Source: Variovorax gracilis
GTDB lineage: Bacteria > Pseudomonadota > Gammaproteobacteria > Burkholderiales > Burkholderiaceae_C
DNA: 64,000 nucleotides
Reading direction: 5' to 3'
Assembly: GCF_030317115.1 (NCBI RefSeq)
Contig: NZ_JASZYF010000005.1
Location: 248,001-312,000, forward strand
This document shows, piece by piece, positions 19,399 to 30,721 of this stretch. The translations under genes were made by a program, and so were the position numbers. The notes beneath the pieces are model-generated. The model did no database searches. It was not told the origin of the DNA and was given only the letters and a program-made list of their open reading frames with translations. Position 1 is the stretch's first letter, and each line of letters starts with the position of its first letter.

Positions 19399-20109
19399 AT
19401 GCGCCGCGCAGACCGCTTGTTCCAGATCGTCCAGCTCATTCGCGGGAGGCGGCTCACGACCGCCACTTTCCTGGCGCAGCGCCTGGAGGTATCGGATCGA
19501 ACGGTGTACCGCGACGTGGCGGACCTCCAGCGCCAGGGCGTGCCCATCGAGGGCGAGGCCGGCGTGGGCTATCGAATCGGCGCGGGCTTTGACGTACCGC
19601 CACTGATGTTCACGCAGGATGAGGCGGCGGCGTTGGTGGCGTCGGCGCGCATGGCGCAAAGCTGGGTCGATCCCGCGATGGCGCGGGACATCGAGACTGC
19701 GCTGTGCAAGATCCTGTCGGTGCTGTCGCCAGCGGCTCGGGTTTCGGCGGAGAGCCTGGCGCTCTACGCTCCGGCCTACGCGCTCGACGACGGAACGCGC
19801 GCCCGCCTGCAGACCTTGCGCGAAGCCGTGCAATCACGCCAGAAGCTGCGCATGGACTATCGCGACGTCAACGGCGCCCAGAGCCGGCGCGTCGTCCGGC
19901 CGCTCGGCTGCTTCTATTGGGGAAAGGTCTGGACCTTTTCCGCGTGGTGCGAACTGCGGCAGGACTTTCGCGGCTTCAGGATCGACCGCGTCGACCAGAT
20001 CGAAGTCCTGCCCGAGCGCTTCCGGGACGAACCCGGCAAGACGCTGGCCGAGCTGCTTCGGCGCTTGCAGGAAGAATCGCGGCAATACGATTCTCCGCAG
20101 AAGTCATAG
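19399..20109 (+). CDS. YafY-family HTH-WYL transcriptional regulator
   Basis: This 236-residue regulator has an N-terminal winged helix (MRRADRLFQIVQLIRG, then FLAQRLEVSDRTVYRDV) and a C-terminal WYL domain with MDYRDVNGAQSRRVVRPLGCFYWGKVWTFSAW. WYL domains sense nucleic acid or nucleotide ligands in several DNA-damage and defence regulators. It lies 9 bases after the MGMT-like gene, so it probably regulates its own cassette. It converges with dnaB with 1 base between stops. Confidence 0.92.
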   Translation: MRRADRLFQIVQLIRGRRLTTATFLAQRLEVSDRTVYRDVADLQRQGVPIEGEAGVGYRIGAGFDVPPLMFTQDEAAALVASARMAQSWVDPAMARDIETALCKILSVLSPAARVSAESLALYAPAYALDDGTRARLQTLREAVQSRQKLRMDYRDVNGAQSRRVVRPLGCFYWGKVWTFSAWCELRQDFRGFRIDRVDQIEVLPERFRDEPGKTLAELLRRLQEESRQYDSPQKS

Positions 20110-20110
20110 G

Positions 20111-21514
20111 TCAGAAATCGGAGCCGCCACCAGCGAGATTCTCGAACTTGGTGAGCGGCTTGAGAAACGCCAGCTTGACCGTGCCCGTCGGGCCATTGCG
20201 ATGCTTGCTGATGATCACTTCAGCCACGCCCGGTTCCTTGCTGTTCTTGTCGTAGTAGTCGTCGCGGTAGATGAACATGATGATGTCGGCATCCTGCTCG
20301 ATGGCGCCGGATTCGCGCAAGTCGCTCATCATGGGGCGCTTGTCGGTGCGGCTTTCCACTCCACGGCTGAGCTGCGACAGCGCGATCACCGGGCACTTGA
20401 GTTCCTTGGCGAGCATCTTCAATCCGCGAGAGATTTCGCCCACGGCCGTGGCGCGGTTCTCGTCGTTCATGCTGGACGACGTGCTCATCAGCTGGAGATA
20501 GTCGACCACGATCAGGCCGAGTTTCCCGTACTGCCGGGCCAAACGTCGGGAATTCGCACGCAGCTCGCTCGTGGTGAGGCCGGGCGTCTCGTCGATGTGC
20601 AGCGACACGTTGCGCAACTTCTCGATCGCCTCGGTCAGGCGCGGCCATTCCTCGTCGGTCAGCTTGCCGGTCCGCAGATGCCCCTGGTCGATGCGCCCGA
20701 TCGAGCCCACGATACGCACCGCAAGTTGCGACGCACCCATTTCCATCGAGAACACGGCGACCGGCAAACCTTCGTTGAGGGCGACGTGCTCGGCGATATT
20801 GATCGCCAGCGAGGTCTTTCCCATCGACGGACGCGCAGCCAGCACGATCATGTCGCCCGGCTGCAGGCCCGAAGTCATCTTGTCGAATTCGTAGAAGCCC
20901 GTGCGCACCCCGGTGATGTCGTTGGGGTTCTCCGCCATCTCCGTCACCCGGTCCAGCAATTCCACCACCAGGGAATCCATGCCCTGGAAGCCCTGCTTCA
21001 TCCGGGTGCCTTCTTCACCGATGTTGAAGATCTTCTGCTCTGCCTCGTCGAGGATCTTGTCGACCGCCTTGCCCTGCGTATTGAAGGCATTGGTGGCGAT
21101 CTCGTCGCTCGCACTCACGAGCTTGCGCAGGATCGAACGTTCGCGCACGATTTCCGCGTAGCGCCGGATATTGCTCGCGCTCGGCACGTACTGCGCCAGC
21201 GAGTTCAGATAGGCGAGGCCGCCGATCTCCTCGGCTTTGCCGAGGTTCTGCAATTGCTCGTACACCGTGATCACGTCCGCGGGCTTGCTGGCGTTGACCA
21301 GCGTGCCGATAGCCGCATAGATCAGCTTGTGTTCGTGGCGATAGAAATCGCTGTCCACCACCACATCGCCCATGCGGTCCCAGGCACCGTTGTCGAGCAG
21401 AAGACCGCCGAGAACGCTCGATTCGGCTTCGATCGAATGTGGGGGGATGCGCAACTGCGCGATCTGGCGATCAGCGGACGGGTCGTTATCGGCGTAGGAA
21501 AAGACGGCGGACAT
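20111..21514 (-). CDS. dnaB: Replicative DNA helicase DnaB
   Basis: DnaB is the hexameric 5'-3' helicase at the replication fork. The 467-residue product has the N-terminal primase-interaction domain (PPHSIEAESSVLGGLLLD), a linker, and a RecA-like domain with Walker A AARPSMGKTSLA near residue 225, Walker B LIVVDYLQLM near 340 and the arginine-finger region SRGVESRTDKRPM. It lies downstream of rplI in the common rpsF-priB-rpsR-rplI-dnaB order; a hairpin terminator at 21634 lies in the 170-base gap before it. Confidence 0.98.
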   Translation of the reverse strand: MSAVFSYADNDPSADRQIAQLRIPPHSIEAESSVLGGLLLDNGAWDRMGDVVVDSDFYRHEHKLIYAAIGTLVNASKPADVITVYEQLQNLGKAEEIGGLAYLNSLAQYVPSASNIRRYAEIVRERSILRKLVSASDEIATNAFNTQGKAVDKILDEAEQKIFNIGEEGTRMKQGFQGMDSLVVELLDRVTEMAENPNDITGVRTGFYEFDKMTSGLQPGDMIVLAARPSMGKTSLAINIAEHVALNEGLPVAVFSMEMGASQLAVRIVGSIGRIDQGHLRTGKLTDEEWPRLTEAIEKLRNVSLHIDETPGLTTSELRANSRRLARQYGKLGLIVVDYLQLMSTSSSMNDENRATAVGEISRGLKMLAKELKCPVIALSQLSRGVESRTDKRPMMSDLRESGAIEQDADIIMFIYRDDYYDKNSKEPGVAEVIISKHRNGPTGTVKLAFLKPLTKFENLAGGGSDF

Positions 21515-21633
21515 GAAGCTCCTTGCAACCTTGCATGCTAAGCCGCGCGACGTGCGACGTCACGTGGACAAGGCTGTGAATAAACGGTGATCTTCCGGTG
21601 CATCACGCGGGACAACCGGCTGGCCAAAAAAAC

Positions 21634-21657
21634 AAAAGCCGCCCGAAGGCGGCTTTT
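21634..21657 (-). terminator. Terminator between rplI and dnaB
   Basis: Read on the minus strand, AAAAGCCGCC and GGCGGCTTTT form a 10-base stem closed by a TTCG tetraloop, followed by TGTTTTTTT. It lies 27 bases past the rplI stop. Confidence 0.9.
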
Positions 21658-21684
21658 CTGACGCGCACGAAGCGCGCTGGGTGA

Positions 21685-22137
21685 TCAGGCGCTTTCGCCG
21701 TACACCGTCACGGTGATTTCAACCACCACGTCGGTGTGCAGTGCAACGCTGACGGTGCTGTCGCCGACGACCTTGATCGGGCCGTTGGGCATGCGCACCT
21801 GAGACTTCGCAACCTTGTAGCCTTGCTTGTTCAGCTCTTCGGCGATGTCGTGGTTGGTAACCGAGCCGAACAGACGGCCATCGACGCCGGCCTTCTGCGT
21901 CAGCTTGACGGTCGTGCCGCCGAGCTTTTCGCCCTGGGCTTGCGATTCGGCCAGCTTGGCGGCCGCAGCCTTTTCGAGTTCGACGCGCTTGGCTTCGAAT
22001 TCGGCCTTGTTGGCTTCGGTGGCGCGGCGTGCGCGACCCGACGGAATCAGGAAATTGCGTGCGTAGCCGTCTTTGACCTTGACGATCTCGCCGAGCACGC
22101 CGAGGTTGACGACTTTGTCCAGAAGAATGACTTGCAT
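21685..22137 (-). CDS. rplI: 50S ribosomal protein L9
   Basis: L9 binds 23S rRNA with its N-terminal domain and projects a C-terminal domain outward. The 150-residue sequence has the diagnostic [13 protein letters not shown] start, [11 protein letters not shown], a long connecting helix rich in Ala/Glu/Lys and a C-terminal domain with [12 protein letters not shown]. It follows rpsR by 13 bases and is the last gene before the hairpin terminator. Confidence 0.98.
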   Translation of the reverse strand: MQVILLDKVVNLGVLGEIVKVKDGYARNFLIPSGRARRATEANKAEFEAKRVELEKAAAAKLAESQAQGEKLGGTTVKLTQKAGVDGRLFGSVTNHDIAEELNKQGYKVAKSQVRMPNGPIKVVGDSTVSVALHTDVVVEITVTVYGESA

Positions 22138-22150
22138 GGTGTCTGGCTCC

Positions 22151-22432
22151 TTAGACGCGGTGTTGGTCGCTGTACGGCACCATCGCGAGGAAGCGTGCAC
22201 GCTTGATCGCGGTGTTGAGCTGGCGCTGATAGATCGCGCGCGTGCCGGTCAGGCGTGCGGGAATGATCTTGCCGTTTTCGCTGATGAAATCGCGCAGGGT
22301 GTCGATGTCCTTGTAGTCGATTTCTTCGACGCCGGCGACGGTGAAGCGGCAGAAGCGCTTGCGCTTGAACAGCAGCGACTGGGTATTGCGCTTCGGGCGC
22401 TTGTCTTTGTTGAATTTCTTGAACGTGGCCAT
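22151..22432 (-). CDS. rpsR: 30S ribosomal protein S18
   Basis: S18 pairs with S6 on the 30S platform. The 93-residue product carries [12 protein letters not shown], the [15 protein letters not shown] block and the RLTGT...[14 protein letters not shown] tail that define the family. It lies between priB and rplI; its partner rpsF heads the operon. Confidence 0.98.
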   Translation of the reverse strand: MATFKKFNKDKRPKRNTQSLLFKRKRFCRFTVAGVEEIDYKDIDTLRDFISENGKIIPARLTGTRAIYQRQLNTAIKRARFLAMVPYSDQHRV

Positions 22433-22453
22433 TGGGGGACCTCTTGTCGAAAA

Positions 22454-22756
22454 TTAATCTTGCTGAAAATCCTGGATGTGCAGAACCGGATGCTTGCCGT
22501 TGCCCGGGGTGGCAAGGAATCCCTGGAAACGCCAGAGACTTCCCAACGCCTGCCTTGCGAGTCGCTCGGCCACTGCGCCGAACGCCACGGCCTTGACGGC
22601 CGCCTTGATCTGCCTGGGCTGTCCCGCCTCGGAGACTGTCGACTCGTGTTCGAGTCTCAGGTCGACGGCGGGCAATCCGGCAGGTGTGAAACGCAGGGCT
22701 CCGAGTTCGGCGACGCAGGCAGTCAGCACGAGCTGATTGGCTGCGGCAGCACTCAC
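22454..22756 (-). CDS. priB: Primosomal replication protein N (PriB)
   Basis: PriB is a small OB-fold single-stranded DNA-binding protein of the PriA restart primosome. The 100-residue sequence begins NQLVLTACVAELGALRFTPAG and contains the DLRLEHES strand and an FQGFLA motif near the C-terminus as in other PriB and SSB folds. It starts with GTG 4 bases after the rpsF stop, in its classic place between rpsF and rpsR. Confidence 0.93.
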   Translation of the reverse strand: MSAAAANQLVLTACVAELGALRFTPAGLPAVDLRLEHESTVSEAGQPRQIKAAVKAVAFGAVAERLARQALGSLWRFQGFLATPGNGKHPVLHIQDFQQD

Positions 22757-22760
22757 ACCA

Positions 22761-23135
22761 TCAGTTGTTGTTGGCGGCGTATTCGGCCTGCTGAGCCTTG
22801 CGGGCCTCTTCGCGCTCGACCGTCTTCATCATCGACGAAGGACCGGTGTCAGCCTTCTTCTTGACCACGGTGAGGTGGCGCAGAACGGCGTCGTTGAACT
22901 TGAAGGCATGCTCGAGCTCGGCCATCACGGCTTGTTCAGCCTCGATGTTCACGCACAGGTAGTGCGCCTTGTTGAGCTTGTTGATCTGGTAAGCCAGTTG
23001 ACGGCGACCCCAGTCTTCGACACGGTGGACCTTGCCGCCGCCGGCCGTGATCAGGCCCTTGTAGCGCTCCAGCATGGCCGGAACTTGCTCGCTCTGATCC
23101 GGGTGGATCAGCAAAATGATTTCGTAGTGACGCAT
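22761..23135 (-). CDS. rpsF: 30S ribosomal protein S6
   Basis: S6 binds S18 on the small subunit. The 124-residue product starts [17 protein letters not shown] and contains [16 protein letters not shown] and a charged C-terminal tail ending in Asn residues. It heads the rpsF-priB-rpsR-rplI operon. The 117-base gap upstream would contain the operon promoter and possibly the S6:S18 autoregulatory leader, which I could not identify with certainty. Confidence 0.98.
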   Translation of the reverse strand: MRHYEIILLIHPDQSEQVPAMLERYKGLITAGGGKVHRVEDWGRRQLAYQINKLNKAHYLCVNIEAEQAVMAELEHAFKFNDAVLRHLTVVKKKADTGPSSMMKTVEREEARKAQQAEYAANNN

Positions 23136-23251
23136 GGCACTCCTTGTGGATCTTCCGTGGAAGGGATAAGCCACCCGCAGCGTCGGCGCGGTGTGGCAAG
23201 GCAAAGCCGGAAATTATAGCAGGCAGAAGGCGAATGTTCGCGCGCTGCGGA

Positions 23252-23770
23252 TCAGCCGAGCAGGGCGAGTTCCAGGGCGGCCACCTTCTCCGGACCAACC
23301 GCAGCCCGAATCTTGGGGAGGAGTTCGACGAGTTCCTCGTATGTCGAGGTTCCTTCGACCGACAGATTGAGCCTGAAGCCCCGCAATCCGAGGCCCCCGG
23401 TCAGTTGCGTGGCTAGCGGGTAGGCGTCCTTGTAGCGCTGCTGGCTCGGACGCCCTGAATTCAATGGCTGGGAAACGGGTTGTGGCGGCGTAGGCGCCGT
23501 TGACGGCGCATTCACGGGCGTGTCCGGCGCGGGCGGCCTTGCGACCGCCGCCGCGTTGGCTGCGTCGGCCGATCCGCCCACTTGCCCGAGCAAACCAAGC
23601 TCGACCATCTGCTCGATGTCCTCGCGCGCAATGCCCATGCCGGCTTCAAGCACGTCGTGTACCGAGCGTTTTCCGTCGAACAGGATGAATGCCGAGCGTT
23701 GCCGCGGCGTCAACCGCACGGATCGCTCCTTGAGGGCCAGATGCCCTGCTTCTGTCTTGACAAGAATCAT
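23252..23770 (-). CDS. Hypothetical protein with two conserved ends and a Pro/Ala linker
   Basis: I do not recognise a named family. The 172-residue product has an N-terminal domain of about 65 residues (SVRLTPRQRSAFILFDGKRS, then DIEQMVELGLLGQ, suggesting a winged-helix-like fold), a low-complexity linker rich in Pro, Ala and Thr at about 75-110, and a C-terminal helical part containing GLGLRGFRLNL and YEELVELLPKIRAAVG. No signal peptide, membrane segment or cysteine is seen. Its codon use matches its neighbours. It lies between rpsF and ppsA on the same strand with gaps of 116 and 209 bases. Confidence 0.75.
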   Translation of the reverse strand: MILVKTEAGHLALKERSVRLTPRQRSAFILFDGKRSVHDVLEAGMGIAREDIEQMVELGLLGQVGGSADAANAAAVARPPAPDTPVNAPSTAPTPPQPVSQPLNSGRPSQQRYKDAYPLATQLTGGLGLRGFRLNLSVEGTSTYEELVELLPKIRAAVGPEKVAALELALLG

Positions 23771-23979
23771 GTGTTCCTCGACGCGGACGTCCAGAGCGCC
23801 TTCGAGGCTGGCGTGCGACCAATGTGCACGCTCTCGAGGTTGCGTCCCCCTGTAGTTGGCGAGTTTGACACCAAAGATTCATTTGGTTGCAAATACACCA
23901 AGCTGACACGGGGATTACGGCCTCGGGCGTGAACAAAGTCGTTGCGCGGCGGTGACAAGGCTCCGCCGCGCCCCTCGCA

Positions 23980-26373
<2,394 letters not shown>

Positions 26374-26562
26374 GGGAAAGCTCCAGAAGTTGAAACCGAT
26401 GCTTCATGCAGGCGGCGCAACGCGATCATTCTTCTTGTTCTGGGCGTTGGCGGGAGGTGCATGGAAAGATTGGGGCGGGATATGGCGGATGGCATTCCCG
26501 ATAATGGGCCGAATTGTAGGCGCGCCCCGGTTCGGCGTGCCGCAGGACAAGGCCGCCACATC

Positions 26563-27384
26563 ATGCACACGCGCACTGTTTTCTTCGTCTCCGACGGAAC
26601 GGGTATCACCGCCGAAACCTTCGGTAACGCCGTTCTCGCCCAATTCGAAATGAAGCCCCGCCACGTACGGCTGCCTTTCACCGACACGGTCGACAAGGCC
26701 CACCAGGCGGTCCGACGGATCAATCACACGGCAGAAATCGAGGGGCTGCGCCCTATCGTCTTCACGACGCTGGCGAACATGGAAGTCCTGGAGGTGATCG
26801 AAACCGGCTGCAAGGGCATGCTGCTGGACATGTTCGGCACTTTCGTGCGACCGCTGGAAATCGAGCTGGCGATGAAGTCCAACCATCGCATCGGCCGTTT
26901 CAGCGATGTCAGCAAGAGCAAGGAATACAACGCCCGGATCCAGGCCATCGATTTCAGCCTGGCGCACGACGATGGCCAGAGCAATCGCGATCTCGATGGC
27001 GCGGACGTGATCCTGGTCGGCGTGAGCCGCAGCGGGAAGACGCCGACCTCGCTGTACCTCGCGATGCAACACGGCCTGAAGGCGGCGAACTATCCGTTGA
27101 TTCCCGAGGATTTCGACCGCCGCCAACTGCCGCCGGCGCTGATGCCGCATCGCAAGAAGATCTTCGGACTCACGATCCAGCCGGAGCGCCTGAGCGAAAT
27201 CCGTAACGAACGGCGGCCGGACTCGCGCTACGCGAGCCTCGAAAACTGCCGCCACGAGGTCAGCGAAGCCGAGGCGATGATGCGTCGCGCCGGCATCCGC
27301 TGGCTGTCGACGACGACCAAGTCGATCGAGGAGATTGCGACGACGATCCTGCAGGAGCTTCGGCCCGAAAGGCTGACGTATTGA
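26563..27384 (+). CDS. ppsR: PEP synthase regulatory protein (bifunctional kinase/pyrophosphorylase)
   Basis: This DUF299 protein switches PEP synthase off by ADP-dependent threonine phosphorylation and on by phosphate-dependent removal. The 273-residue sequence starts [18 protein letters not shown] and carries the P-loop-like [15 protein letters not shown] near residue 153 and a C-terminal block with [13 protein letters not shown]. It is divergent from ppsA with 189 bases between, the usual pairing. The stop codon lies at the very start of a tandem repeat. Confidence 0.96.
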   Translation: MHTRTVFFVSDGTGITAETFGNAVLAQFEMKPRHVRLPFTDTVDKAHQAVRRINHTAEIEGLRPIVFTTLANMEVLEVIETGCKGMLLDMFGTFVRPLEIELAMKSNHRIGRFSDVSKSKEYNARIQAIDFSLAHDDGQSNRDLDGADVILVGVSRSGKTPTSLYLAMQHGLKAANYPLIPEDFDRRQLPPALMPHRKKIFGLTIQPERLSEIRNERRPDSRYASLENCRHEVSEAEAMMRRAGIRWLSTTTKSIEEIATTILQELRPERLTY

Positions 27385-27569
27385 GCTCGCCCCCAGGCTT
27401 GCTCACTGCGTGTAGCCGCCCACCCCCTGCCGGGGGCAACACCGGCGGCCCGGCGAAGCCGGTTCCGCGGTGTTTCTGAGCTCGCCCCCAGGCTTGCTCA
27501 CTGCGTGTAGCCGCTTCCCCGTGCCGGGGGCAACACCGGCGGGCCGGCGAAGCGGTTCCGCGGTGTTTT
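27383..27569. repeat. Tandem pair of about 92-base GC-rich intergenic repeats
   Basis: Two near-identical units lie head to tail at 27383-27476 and 27478-27569. Each begins GAGCTCGCCCCCAGGCTTGC, continues through a TGTAGCCGC segment and a GCCGGGGGCAACACCGGC hairpin-capable block, and ends in GGTTCCGCGGTGTTT. They differ by a few bases and short indels. The first copy overlaps the ppsR stop codon. I associate this kind of element with dispersed intergenic repeats of Variovorax. Nothing else is seen between 27570 and the pseudogene at 27666. Confidence 0.85.
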
Positions 27570-27665
27570 GCGAAAGGGCCTGACTGCGCCGCACTGGTGG
27601 CTCGACTATGCGAAGAGGTATTGGGTTGTGCCGTCGGCTGCTGTCACGGGCTGGCAGGGCATGGA

Positions 27666-28190
27666 TCAGACGCGCTCGATCAATGCTGGCTGCAGGACCT
27701 GCGCCGACGAGCCCTGGTGGACTGCTCCGCCGCCGCACAGCACCACCACGTCGTCGGCGTAACGGCGCGCCAGGTTGAGGTCGTGCAGCACCGCGATCAC
27801 GCCAACGCCCTGCCCTGCCCAGTCTCGCAACAGACGCATCGCGGCGTGTCGGTGCGCCAGGTCGAGCGCGGCGGTCGGCTCGTCCAGCAGGAGCCGACGG
27901 GCGCTGCCATCGGGCCTGGCCTCCCACAGTTGCGCCTGTGCGCGCGCCATCTGCACGCGCGACTTCTCGCCACCCGACAGGGTGTTGAGCACGCGCGGCG
28001 CTAGCGCCGACACGTCGGTCAGCGCCATGGCGGCTTCGATGATCGCGTCTTCGTTGCGGCTCGGCGTCCATCGATGCGGAAAACGGCCCAGCGCGACGAT
28101 TTCCTGCGCGGTGAAGTCGAAGGCCACCGCGCTCTCGTGCGGCATCAGTGCGCGACGCTGGGCCAGCGCCTCGATGATCAAGGCCAACAA
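27666..28190 (-). pseudogene. Truncated heme ABC transporter ATPase (HmuV-like), N-terminus missing
   Basis: The frame encodes about 170 residues matching the C-terminal two thirds of HmuV-type heme importer ATPases: RALMPHESAVAFDFTAQEIVALG, the ABC signature LSGGEKSRVQMARA, Walker B LLLDEPTAALD and the switch region AVLHDLNLA. The first 80 or so residues, including the Walker A P-loop, are absent, so it cannot bind ATP normally. Similarity stops near 28170; beyond it lie an unrelated stretch and a run of ten Cs (about 28221-28230). No permease or receptor gene is adjacent. It appears to be a deletion remnant. Confidence 0.85.
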
Positions 28191-28277
28191 AATTCAAGGA
28201 CTGGCAGACCGCAGACCCCCACCCCCCCCCCGTAGAACCGGCTCCGCCGGTCCGCAAGGGTTGGGGGCGATCAACAA

Positions 28278-29849
28278 TCAGGCGGTCTCTTCCGCCGGCG
28301 CCGAGGTGCGGATCAGATGATCGAAGGCGCTCAGCGCGGCCTTCGCGCCGTCGCCGGCCGCGATGATGATCTGCTTGAACGGCGCCGTCGTCGCGTCGCC
28401 AGCCGCGAACACGCCGGGCACCGAGGTCTGCCCCTTCGCATCGACCATGATCTCGCCGTGCTTCGACAACTCGACCGTGCCCTTGAGCCAGTCGGTGTTG
28501 GGCACCAGGCCGATCTGCACGAACACGCCTTCGAGCGGAACCGTCTGGCTCTCGCCGCTTGCGCGGTCCTTGTAGACCAGGCCGTTGACCTTCTGCTTGT
28601 CCCCGGTGATCTCCGTTGTCTGCGCATTGGTGATGACCTTGACGTTCGACAAGCTGTGCAGCTTGCGCTGCAGCACGGCGTCCGCGCGCAGTTGCGTGTC
28701 GTACTCGATCAGGGTCACGTGGCCCACGATGCCTGCCAGATCGATCGCGGCCTCCACGCCGGAGTTGCCGCCGCCGATGACCGCCACGCGCTTGCCCTTG
28801 AACAGCGGACCATCGCAATGCGGGCAATAGGCCACGCCCTTGTTCTTGTACTCGTGCTCGCCGGGCACGTTGATGTTGCGCCAGCGTGCGCCAGTGGAGA
28901 TCACCACCGAACGGCTCTTCAGCGAGGCGCCGCTTTCCAGCTTGATCTCGATGAACTCCTTGCCCGGCACGAGCGCGGCGGCGCGTTGCAGATTCATGAT
29001 GTCGACCTCGTAGTCGCGCACATGCTCCTCGAGCGCAAGCGCGAACTTGGGTCCTTCGGTTTCCTTGATCGAGATGAAGTTCTCGATGCCCAAGGTGTCG
29101 AGCACCTGGCCGCCGAAGCGCTCCGATGCGACGCCGGTGCGGATGCCCTTGCGCGCGGCATACACGGCAGCCGCCGCACCCGCAGGTCCGCCGCCCACGA
29201 TGAGCACGTCGAACGGATCCTTGCCGGCGATCTTCCTGGCCTCACGCTCGACTCCGCTGGTATCGATCTTCGCGAGGATTTCCTCCAGGCTCATGCGGCC
29301 TTGGCCGAACTCGGTTCCGTTCAGAAACACGGTGGGCACGGCCATGATCTGGCGTTCCTTGATTTCGTCCTGGAACAGCGAACCATCGATCATGGTCGTC
29401 TTGATGCGCGGGTTCTGCACCGCCATCAGGTTCAGCGCCTGGACGACGTCCGGGCAGTTGTGGCAGGTCAGGGAGATGTAGATCTCGAACTCGAAATCGC
29501 CATCGAGCGAGCGGATCTGCTGCAGCACCGCCTCGTCGACCTTGGGCGGGTAGCCACCGACCTGCAAGAGCGCCAGCACCAGCGAGGTGAACTCGTGACC
29601 CATCGGCAGGCCCGCGAAGCGCGGGCCATGGTTTTCGCTCGGGCGATTGATCGAAAACGACGGCTTGCGATGGTTGTCGCCGCGGCTCTCGGTGACTTTG
29701 ACCAGCGTCGACGTTTCGGCCACATCCTTCAGCAGCGCCTGCAACTCGCCCGACGCCTTGCTGTCGTCGAGCGACGCGACGATCTCGATCGGCTGCGTGA
29801 TGCGGTCGAGATAGCTTTTGAGTTGTGTCTTGGTGCCAGCGTCGAGCAT
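28278..29849 (-). CDS. ahpF: Alkyl hydroperoxide reductase subunit F
   Basis: AhpF is the NAD(P)H-dependent flavoprotein that recycles AhpC. The 523-residue product has the N-terminal double thioredoxin fold with CHNC near residues 129-132, an FAD-binding segment ([18 protein letters not shown]), the thioredoxin-reductase-type redox pair CPHC near 342-345, and an NADH-binding [10 protein letters not shown]. The start at 29849 ([14 protein letters not shown]) fits the family; an upstream start 17 codons earlier does not. It follows ahpC after a strong hairpin, so its level may depend on read-through. Confidence 0.97.
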   Translation of the reverse strand: MLDAGTKTQLKSYLDRITQPIEIVASLDDSKASGELQALLKDVAETSTLVKVTESRGDNHRKPSFSINRPSENHGPRFAGLPMGHEFTSLVLALLQVGGYPPKVDEAVLQQIRSLDGDFEFEIYISLTCHNCPDVVQALNLMAVQNPRIKTTMIDGSLFQDEIKERQIMAVPTVFLNGTEFGQGRMSLEEILAKIDTSGVEREARKIAGKDPFDVLIVGGGPAGAAAAVYAARKGIRTGVASERFGGQVLDTLGIENFISIKETEGPKFALALEEHVRDYEVDIMNLQRAAALVPGKEFIEIKLESGASLKSRSVVISTGARWRNINVPGEHEYKNKGVAYCPHCDGPLFKGKRVAVIGGGNSGVEAAIDLAGIVGHVTLIEYDTQLRADAVLQRKLHSLSNVKVITNAQTTEITGDKQKVNGLVYKDRASGESQTVPLEGVFVQIGLVPNTDWLKGTVELSKHGEIMVDAKGQTSVPGVFAAGDATTAPFKQIIIAAGDGAKAALSAFDHLIRTSAPAEETA

Positions 29850-29880
29850 GGTGAACTCTCTTCTTGAATGCGATGGAAAT

Positions 29881-29912
29881 AAAAAAGCCCGGGAGCTCAC
29901 GGCGCCCGGGCT
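29881..29912 (-). terminator. Hairpin between ahpC and ahpF
   Basis: On the minus strand AGCCCGGG and CCCGGGCT pair around an 11-base loop and lead into TTTTTTATTT. It lies 20 bases past the ahpC stop and 32 bases before ahpF, a position suited to partial termination that gives more AhpC than AhpF. Confidence 0.85.
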
Positions 29913-29931
29913 GTGGCGCGAACGAGGCGGC

Positions 29932-30504
29932 TTAGATCTTGCCGACCAGGTCGAACGAAGGCTTCAGCGTTTCAGCGCCTTCGGTCCACTTGGCGGGGCA
30001 GACTTCGCCCGGGTGCGCAGCCACGTACTGGGCAGCCTTCACGCGGCGGAGCAGTTCGGCGGCATCGCGGCCGATGCCGTTGTCGTGCACTTCGATGGTC
30101 TTGATCTTGCCTTCGGGGTCGATCACGAAGGTGCCGCGGTAAGCGAGGCCTGCATCTTCACCTTCTTCGATCAGGACCTGGAACGCGCGTGCCAGTTGTT
30201 GGCTCGGGTCGCCGATCAGCGGGTACTTGACCTTGCCGATGGTGTCCGAGGTGTCGTGCCATGCCTTGTGCGTGAAGTGGGTGTCGGTCGACACGCCATA
30301 CACCTCGACACCCAGCTTCTGGAATTCTGCGTAGTGGTCGGCAAGGTCGCCGAGTTCGGTCGGGCACACGAAAGTGAAGTCAGCCGGGTAGAACACGACG
30401 ACAGACCACTTGCCCTTGAAGCTCTCGTTGCTGACAGGCACGAACTTGCCATTGTGATAAGCGGTGGCCTTGAACGGGATGATTTCGGTATTGATCAGGG
30501 ACAT
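29932..30504 (-). CDS. ahpC: Alkyl hydroperoxide reductase subunit C (2-Cys peroxiredoxin)
   Basis: AhpC reduces hydrogen peroxide, organic peroxides and peroxynitrite. The 190-residue product starts [13 protein letters not shown] and has the peroxidatic cysteine in DFTFVCPTE (about residue 50) and the resolving cysteine in GEVCPAKW near the C-terminus, so it is a typical 2-Cys enzyme recycled by the neighbouring AhpF. An OxyR-type dyad lies upstream. Confidence 0.98.
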   Translation of the reverse strand: MSLINTEIIPFKATAYHNGKFVPVSNESFKGKWSVVVFYPADFTFVCPTELGDLADHYAEFQKLGVEVYGVSTDTHFTHKAWHDTSDTIGKVKYPLIGDPSQQLARAFQVLIEEGEDAGLAYRGTFVIDPEGKIKTIEVHDNGIGRDAAELLRRVKAAQYVAAHPGEVCPAKWTEGAETLKPSFDLVGKI

Positions 30505-30547
30505 GTGTTGGATTCCTAGGTGGCTGATGAAAAAAGCGAGTCATTAG

Positions 30548-30591
30548 TATAACTACCAATTAACGCTTTTTAATAGTCGCGAACTATTAAA
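30548..30591 (-). promoter_or_regulatory. ahpC promoter with OxyR-like dyad
   Basis: A perfect inverted repeat, TTTAATAGT (30569-30577) and ACTATTAAA (30583-30591) with a 5-base centre, contains ATAG-N7-CTAT, which matches the OxyR half-operator ATAGnTnnnAnCTAT with one mismatch. Downstream on the minus strand lies a likely -10 TATACT (about 30553-30548), with the dyad abutting the -35 position, as expected for OxyR activation. An oxyR gene is not in the window. Confidence 0.7.
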
Positions 30592-30721
30592 TGCATTGCC
30601 CACCCCTATGAATGCGAACGCCTATCACCCTCACACGCATGCAGAGCGCGAAAGCATGGGTTTACTTGCAACGCCGCACGAGTGGCTCTCACAATCGACC
30701 ATTTAAGAACAAGGAAAAACC

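Noticed and set aside
19619..21541. A 640-codon plus-strand frame running from inside the WYL regulator across dnaB
   Set aside because: It overlaps two certain genes in other frames and its translation is the typical mirror of a GC-rich gene.
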